This document shows positions 58,413-64,000 of a stretch of 64,000 nt of DNA, in pieces. Under the pieces are notes generated by a model, which was not told the DNA's origin, made no database searches, and worked only from the letters and a program-made list of their open reading frames with translations. The stretch covers positions 1 through 64,000 of the forward strand of contig JAAAJB010000079.1 in NCBI GenBank assembly GCA_016098155.1. The letters run 5' to 3'. This stretch comes from Actinomortierella ambigua. Lineage: Eukaryota > Mortierellomycota > Mortierellomycetes > Mortierellales > Mortierellaceae. The stretch's first letter is position 1. Every line of letters begins with the position of its first letter. The position numbers and the translations under genes are program-made.

Positions 58413-58838
58413 CTACCTTGGACACCCCCCGTCGATCCTACGACCCTCCTTCCCTCCACTTTTTCGGCCTCAACCTGGAGTACGTTTTCGTTCGTTGTGT
58501 TCGTGTTCCGTGGCGTACACTCTTTTGTTATCCTGTCAACACGATCTGTTGCTCTTTCAAGCCTCATCGCCCCCCCCCCGGTTGCTCAGTCCCGCCCTAG
58601 TGCCTCGGATTGTATCGTGCTCATCGCCCCCCCCACTTCTTCATCTGAAAAATTGACCGTCCATTTCATCTTCCATTCCTTTCCTTTGATCGATTCAAGC
58701 TTCTTCACTTTGCCCATTCCTCACCCTAATCGGTTCGCTCCATTTCACATTGGATCTTTTACCAAACAATTCGTGTTTTTCAGCTACATCCACTGCAAGG
58801 AATAGCCATCACAGTACGAGTGTAATCACCAAACCGCC

Positions 58839-61800
58839 ATGGCTGCTAATGGTCCCCCACCTCCAGTCCAAGGCCCTCCCCCTCCCGGCCCGCCTGTCCC
58901 ACAGGGCCCTCCGGGTCCTCCTGGTCCTCCCGGCCCTCCTGGGCCATCAGGCCCTCCTGGCCCTCCAGGCCAGGCCCCACCACCGCCACCGCAAACTGCT
59001 CCCAACTCGGTCATCCAACGTCTCGACTCTATTGACGAGCAGGTCTGGCTACAGCTCGGATCGCTGGCCGAGTCGATGGGAGAGTTTGACCGTGCCATGG
59101 CTGCGTACGAGTCTGCGCTTCGCCACAACTATCACTCAGTCAATGCACTCACCTTAATTGCTGAGCTCTATCGCTCACGCGAAAACTTCTCCAAGGTATG
59201 TATGGAGGAAGAGTTCGTCGTACCACGCCCCTTGTAATCTTTGCCCTCCCCTGATCTAAAAAAGCTTCCCTGCCCCATGTTTTTTTTGGCAATGCAGTAA
59301 CATCATGTCATTCATGCTAACGTTTTGTTTATCGTATTCCTTCTGGGTTGCTCATAGGCTGCTGAATACTTCCAGCGCATCTTATCCATTGACAATACCA
59401 ATGGCGAGGTTTGGGGATCGCTTGGCCATTGTTATCTAATGATGGAGGAGCTGCAAAAGGCCTACAACGCCTACCAAAATGCCCTTCACCATCTCCCCAA
59501 CCCCAAGGTCAGTGCTGATGCATCATTCTTTCCAGATGCAAGAATGATCTATGCCCTTGTTTTGTTTTTCTTTTCCTTTGCACAGTTCTTACGATACCAA
59601 CCATACTTTTAAACCCGAAAATCCACTCTATAGGACTCAAAGTTGTGGTATGGCATTGGAATCCTCTATGATCGTTATGGTTCGGTCGAGCATGCAGAGG
59701 AGGCGTTCTCAGCAGTGATGCGTATGGATCCAAAATACGAGAAGGCGAATGAAATTTATTTCCGCCTAGGCATCATTTACAAACAGCAACAAAAGTACAC
59801 GCAGAGTCTGGAGGTAAATAATTATAGACTTATCAATGGTGTTTTTATATCAATCCTGATCAATGCCACATTTAACCCTGAACGTCTGATCAATTCGTTT
59901 CTGTGATTAGTGCTTCCGATATATTCTCCACAACCCACCTCGCCCGCTGACCGAGGTTGACATTTGGTTTCAGATTGGACACGTCTATGAGCAACAGAAG
60001 GAGGCATGTACCCCATGACGGACATCAACTTTCCAAAATGGCGACTGGTCGTTTCTCCTTAACAAGGACGATTAAGGCAAAGACCAATGAAAAAGAAAAG
60101 ACGTCTAACCAGACCATTGCTCTTCTGCCAAATAGTATGCTGCCGCAAAGGACGCGTATGAACGAGTACTGGCAGAGAATCCTAACCATGCCAAGGTCTT
60201 GCAGCAGCTTGGATGGCTGTACCATCAGCAGAGTGCCCCTTTCATGGACCAGGACCAGGCCATCAAGTACCTGACGCGTTCCATTGAAAATGACAACACG
60301 GATGCGCAGTCATGGTACCTGATGGGGCGATGCTATATGGCGCAACAAAAGTTCAACAAGGCGTACGAGGCGTACCAGCAGGCTGTGTACCGTGATAGCC
60401 ACAACCCGACCTTTTGGTGCTCTATTGGCGTGCTTTACTTTCAAATCAACCAGTACAGGGATGCATTGGATGCTTACAGCAAGGCGATTCGCATCAATCC
60501 CAACATGAGTGAAGTCTGGTATGACCTCGGCACCCTGTACGAGTCCTGCAATAACCAGATCAGCGACGCTATCGATGCCTATCAACGGGCTTCGGATCTT
60601 GATCCCGACAACCCTCATATCAAAACCCGCCTTGCCTTCCTGCGTGCCAACAATGGTGCTCAAACGGTTGCTCCTCCACCAGAGGATGTTAACCCCAACG
60701 CCTATCCCCAACACGGCGGCATGCACGGTCAGCGTCCCTTTGGACAGGTAACACAGTTGCTTTTCTTTCTCTCTTCCTCTCCCCCTCTGCAGCTTTTTCA
60801 TACAAGCACCTTCATCGTTCTAATGCTGGTGTTCCTGTTCATGCAAAACGCCCTTTTTTTCCCTTCTACTTTTCTTTGTCAATCTTTTGTCTCAAACGCA
60901 GAGGAACACTGTGGCTCCTCAAGGGCCTCCCACCGGCATGCAGGGATATGCAGGCCGCTCACAGGGACCTCCTGCATTGGTATGTTTTTTACTCGGTAAC
61001 ACTCAACTTTTTTTTCTTAAGCCAAACGCTGCTGTATGATCCACGGTTGGGACTAATATTCCTTCAATCTACTCTGTTTTATATTGATTTACTCATCAGA
61101 ATGCACCTCTTAGTGGCGAGCATGGACAACCTGGACGGGACCTCCCACTTCCAGGCGCTAATGGAAGCGGTAATATGAACGGAGGCGGGGCCCCTGTCGA
61201 TGGACGTCCGATGGGTGGATCGCCTGGACCTTTCATGAATGAAGAACGGCCCCTGGTACCTGGACTAAACGGCCACCGCCCTCCGACGCCGTCCAATCAC
61301 TTGGGTCCAATGATGACGAATGATCGTGGACAAATACCACCACCACCAACCTCGGGCCCAGGGCAACATCCTGGTCGTCCCGCACCACGCGGACGTGGTC
61401 ATTCACCTGGACCTGATGCCCAGTTCCAGCAGCGTGCGCACTCTCCTAGTGTTGGACCTCCTAATCGTCACCCTGGTCAAGAAGGAGGCCACTACGGTGT
61501 CCCACCACCGCCTCACTATGGACAACATGGACCACCACCCCCTCATATGATGCACGAGGGCCAAGGCTATGAGCGACATCCGGATGAGGCACGCATGAAG
61601 CAACAGGATCAACAACAGCAGCATATGGCGTACCAGCATCATCAGCGACACCGTTCTGGCGACATGCGTCCAGGAATGATGGAGGAGGACCCTATGGGCT
61701 TAAAACCAGGCCAACACCAGGGCGAGCATCTTCTGCAACAGCAGCAACAGCAACAGCAACAACGACCCTACCACCCATCGTCGTACCCGCCACCACCACC

Positions 61801-63004
61801 CCACGACCCGAGTCGTCGCCCACCTTCGCCACCACGGGACGATCGTCGTATGCCTCCTGGTGGTCACCCTGGTGGTCACTATGGGCCAGATGGCCGTTGG
61901 ATTCCATCGCCTGGCCCTGGTGGCCCTGGTGGCCCTGTTCCTGCCGGGCCTGGCCAGGATCATGGACGGCACCCTTCGGATGATCGACGGATGGCGCCCG
62001 GTGGACCTGGTGGACCACGGAGACTGTCGGGCGAGGGACCCCATCCACCCTACCCGCCTCATCATCACCAACCACCACCACCCCACCCATCGCAGCAACC
62101 GCCCCCTCATCTTTCCCAGCATCACTCGGGTGTAGGAGGGCCGGATGTGGGTCGACATGAGCGACTTTCGCCAGGACGAGATGCAGGCATGGGAGGAGGC
62201 GATGTTACAATGGGCGATACTCGTGGCGGAGGGGGTGGTGAGTTGATGGAAGGCGAAGCTGGAGGTCCTGCCCGTCCAGGATGGCATAGCGGTCCAGGTC
62301 GGGACCATGGTCCCCCTGGCAGCGGGGGCAGTGGTGGAGCGGCACCTGATGATGATCAGGACGAGATTGCAGCTTCCTTGGTCTCACTTAGTGGGAAGGG
62401 TCCTGCCTCGTCTTCGGGCCAACTACCACCACCACCACAGCAACAGCATCCGCTTCATCAACAGCCATCACAGCACTCTGGGCGAGCCGGTGTTAAGCGC
62501 TCAGGCGATGAGGATTACGATATGGAAGATGCAGCTGGAAGAGGCGGAGAGGCGACGGAGGAGACGACAGTTGCACCTTCTTCGGCCTCATTTGGTCGTG
62601 AGGAGTCGATGCGAAGTCGCCCTAACTCGCCTGGCCTTATGGACAGGAGCGCCAGAGGTAGCCCTGCACCAGTACCGCAAGAATCTGGAGCCGGCGTTGC
62701 AGCCGAGTCTGGCGGTTCTTCTGCCACTACTGCTGGTGGTAGTGTTGGAAGTGTAGGGGGAGGGCCAGAGGTGGATAGAAAGGAAGGAGGAGGAGGAGGC
62801 AGTAACACTTCGGGATTACTGCCTTCGTCTGGATCGACTCTGCAGCAGCAGGATGACACGGAGATGGAGGAAGGCGAGGTACCTGACGATGAAGAAGGGG
62901 CAGATGAGGTCATGAGCTCTGGCGCAGCTGCTGCGTCGTCCAAGGATAGTCATGCTGCGTCTTTGAATGCCGATGATGACAAGGGTGAGGAGAAGAAAGA
63001 TTAG
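58839..63004 (+). CDS. CYC8: TPR co-repressor CYC8/SSN6
   Basis: Seven exons: 58839-59195, 59358-59507, 59634-59813, 59911-60003, 60136-60747, 60902-60979 and 61100-63004, giving 1124 residues. Residues 5-50 are a collagen-like Gly-Pro-Pro stretch. About ten TPRs fill residues 55-400 (examples: LGSLAESMGEFDRAMAAYE, LGWLYHQQSAPFMD, LGTLYESCNNQISDAI). The long tail is rich in Pro, His, Gln and Gly, with polyQ near 61731-61764 and an acidic C terminus. Cyc8 partners Tup1 to repress many promoters through sequence-specific factors. Intron 4 (60004-60135) begins GC, not GT; the frame is kept only with that donor. The Ala/Gln-Pro-rich tail is disordered and varies widely in the family. No second ATG competes with the start. 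Confidence 0.93.
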
Positions 63005-64000
63005 ATATGAAGAAACATCTTCCGCCTCCTTCTCTCCCTTACCCCCCGTCCCAAAAAAAAAGAGTTTTCGTGTCTATAAAACATGTGCTGTAACGAACAT
63101 ACACATAATCGCGGTCGAATACGCGCTCATAACCCCATCAAATTGCTTATTGTTTGCTCCATCGGCACCCGTCTTGGAACTCTAAAGAAAGACGGAACAC
63201 TGGAGGAGATATGACAGGGGGTAGAGCAGCGCGTCTGACACTGTTGGTGGAGAAGAGGAAGGAGGTGGGGTTCGTTTTGGCATACTCGCCAATAGCAAGT
63301 GCATATATGTGATGTTGACTGAAACAGAACCAATCATTGACAACCTTTATCACTGCGGCACCCCTGGCTTTTTTGTCCTTTGAATGACGACAAAGGGCAG
63401 AGGCTATGCATGAATCACGATAGGGTACTTTGGCAGGCTTCAATAGGCAACCACACACTTGACAGGAATGTTTTCTCTTAACAACGCAAGCAGGCATGAC
63501 ATGCAGGCATGACAAACAAACAAACTACAAAGCATAACATGCATTGGTCATCGAGACGGTCGGAGAAAGCATCATGACCGCGACAGCGGCATCGAGTATA
63601 TAGACTGCATAAACTTCCAGCTGCAGTTGCTCATCGATCCACTCGATTGGAAACTTTAGGAATGGAGTGTGCTTCGTTTGGAAGGGGGAAGAGGAGGAAG
63701 AGGGTGGCGCTTCTACAGCATAGCATTTCGGGGAGGTGAAAGTCAGAGGTGGTAGAGGGGGGGAGGTACATGACATTCATCGGTGTCGGAGAATCAGTGC
63801 CTCAATGATCGATCATAGAGTTACAGATACCATTCATGTGCCTTTTTGCTTGCAAATGCAGGTGAAAAGGTCCGAGACACATGACCAACGGTTACCCTAC
63901 ATGAGTGTGTTTTGCAGCACCTTTGCTTTTTGTTTCCCCCTTTCGCGACTGAGAATTCAAACATGCTGCTCCGTTGTGCCCCTGATTCGAGCCCTTCTCC
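63005..64000. other. right edge, no supported gene
   Basis: CYC8 3' region followed by unassigned sequence. Two minus-strand frames, 63525-63776 (83 codons from an ATG) and 63147-63515 (122 codons, with a CQVCGC cluster), look mildly protein-like but match nothing I recognise and I cannot join them by convincing splice sites. Confidence 0.4.

Larger units (their letters stand above)
57527..58838. other. divergent intergenic region between NPC2 and CYC8
   Basis: A 1.3-kb region serving both genes. It holds a GTGA microsatellite, a G-rich block, a long CT tract that is probably in the CYC8 leader, and a second C/T-rich stretch before the CYC8 start. No gene seen. Confidence 0.6.

Overview
This window looks like nuclear chromosomal DNA from an early-diverging fungus. 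It carries spliced eukaryotic genes with GT-AG introns and fungal housekeeping orthologues (PAB1, KTI12, EMC6, YRA1/ALY, PCT1, an NPC2-like ML protein, CYC8/SSN6). It also carries F-box/LRR proteins, a Sel1-repeat relic and a nuclease-like relic of kinds that are expanded in Mortierellaceae. I infer a Mortierella-like species from family content and gene style, not from a marker gene. I found no rRNA, tRNA, CRISPR array or intact transposon. There is one 52-N assembly gap (26864-26915).

Layout. 0.4-4.8 kb: two tandem F-box/LRR-like paralogues on the minus strand. 4.8-7.7 kb: a gene-poor stretch with a Sel1-repeat relic between two copies of a roughly 90-bp repeat. 7.7-23.5 kb: a mostly housekeeping block with a small secreted cysteine protein, a PLP decarboxylase, PAB1, a Ser/Gln-rich unknown, KTI12, EMC6 and YRA1/ALY. 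24.1-27.7 kb: a RING-CH membrane E3 ligase and a glutathione S-transferase.

27.7-36.6 kb is a tandem array. Three paralogous genes each have a tiny first exon that completes a signal peptide. Each is preceded by a decayed copy of the 5' leader and first ~140 codons of the neighbouring RING-CH gene. 37.7-46.4 kb: an ABCC transporter and the choline-phosphate cytidylyltransferase PCT1.

46.6-55.1 kb is an accessory island. It holds three dispersed copies of an unknown gene family with a conserved N-terminal half and a diverging C-terminal half. Between them lie relics of an F-box gene, a PD-(D/E)XK-nuclease-like gene and an XPG-N-like gene, plus a four-copy ~115-bp minisatellite. 56.4-63.0 kb: an NPC2-like ML protein gene and the TPR co-repressor gene CYC8/SSN6, divergently transcribed. 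The last kilobase has no gene I can support.

The genes do not form one pathway. PAB1, YRA1, KTI12 and CYC8 serve mRNA and tRNA metabolism and transcription. EMC6, PCT1, the ABC transporter and NPC2 serve membranes and lipids. The most novel parts are the secreted-protein array at 28-36 kb and the mosaic gene family at 46-55 kb.
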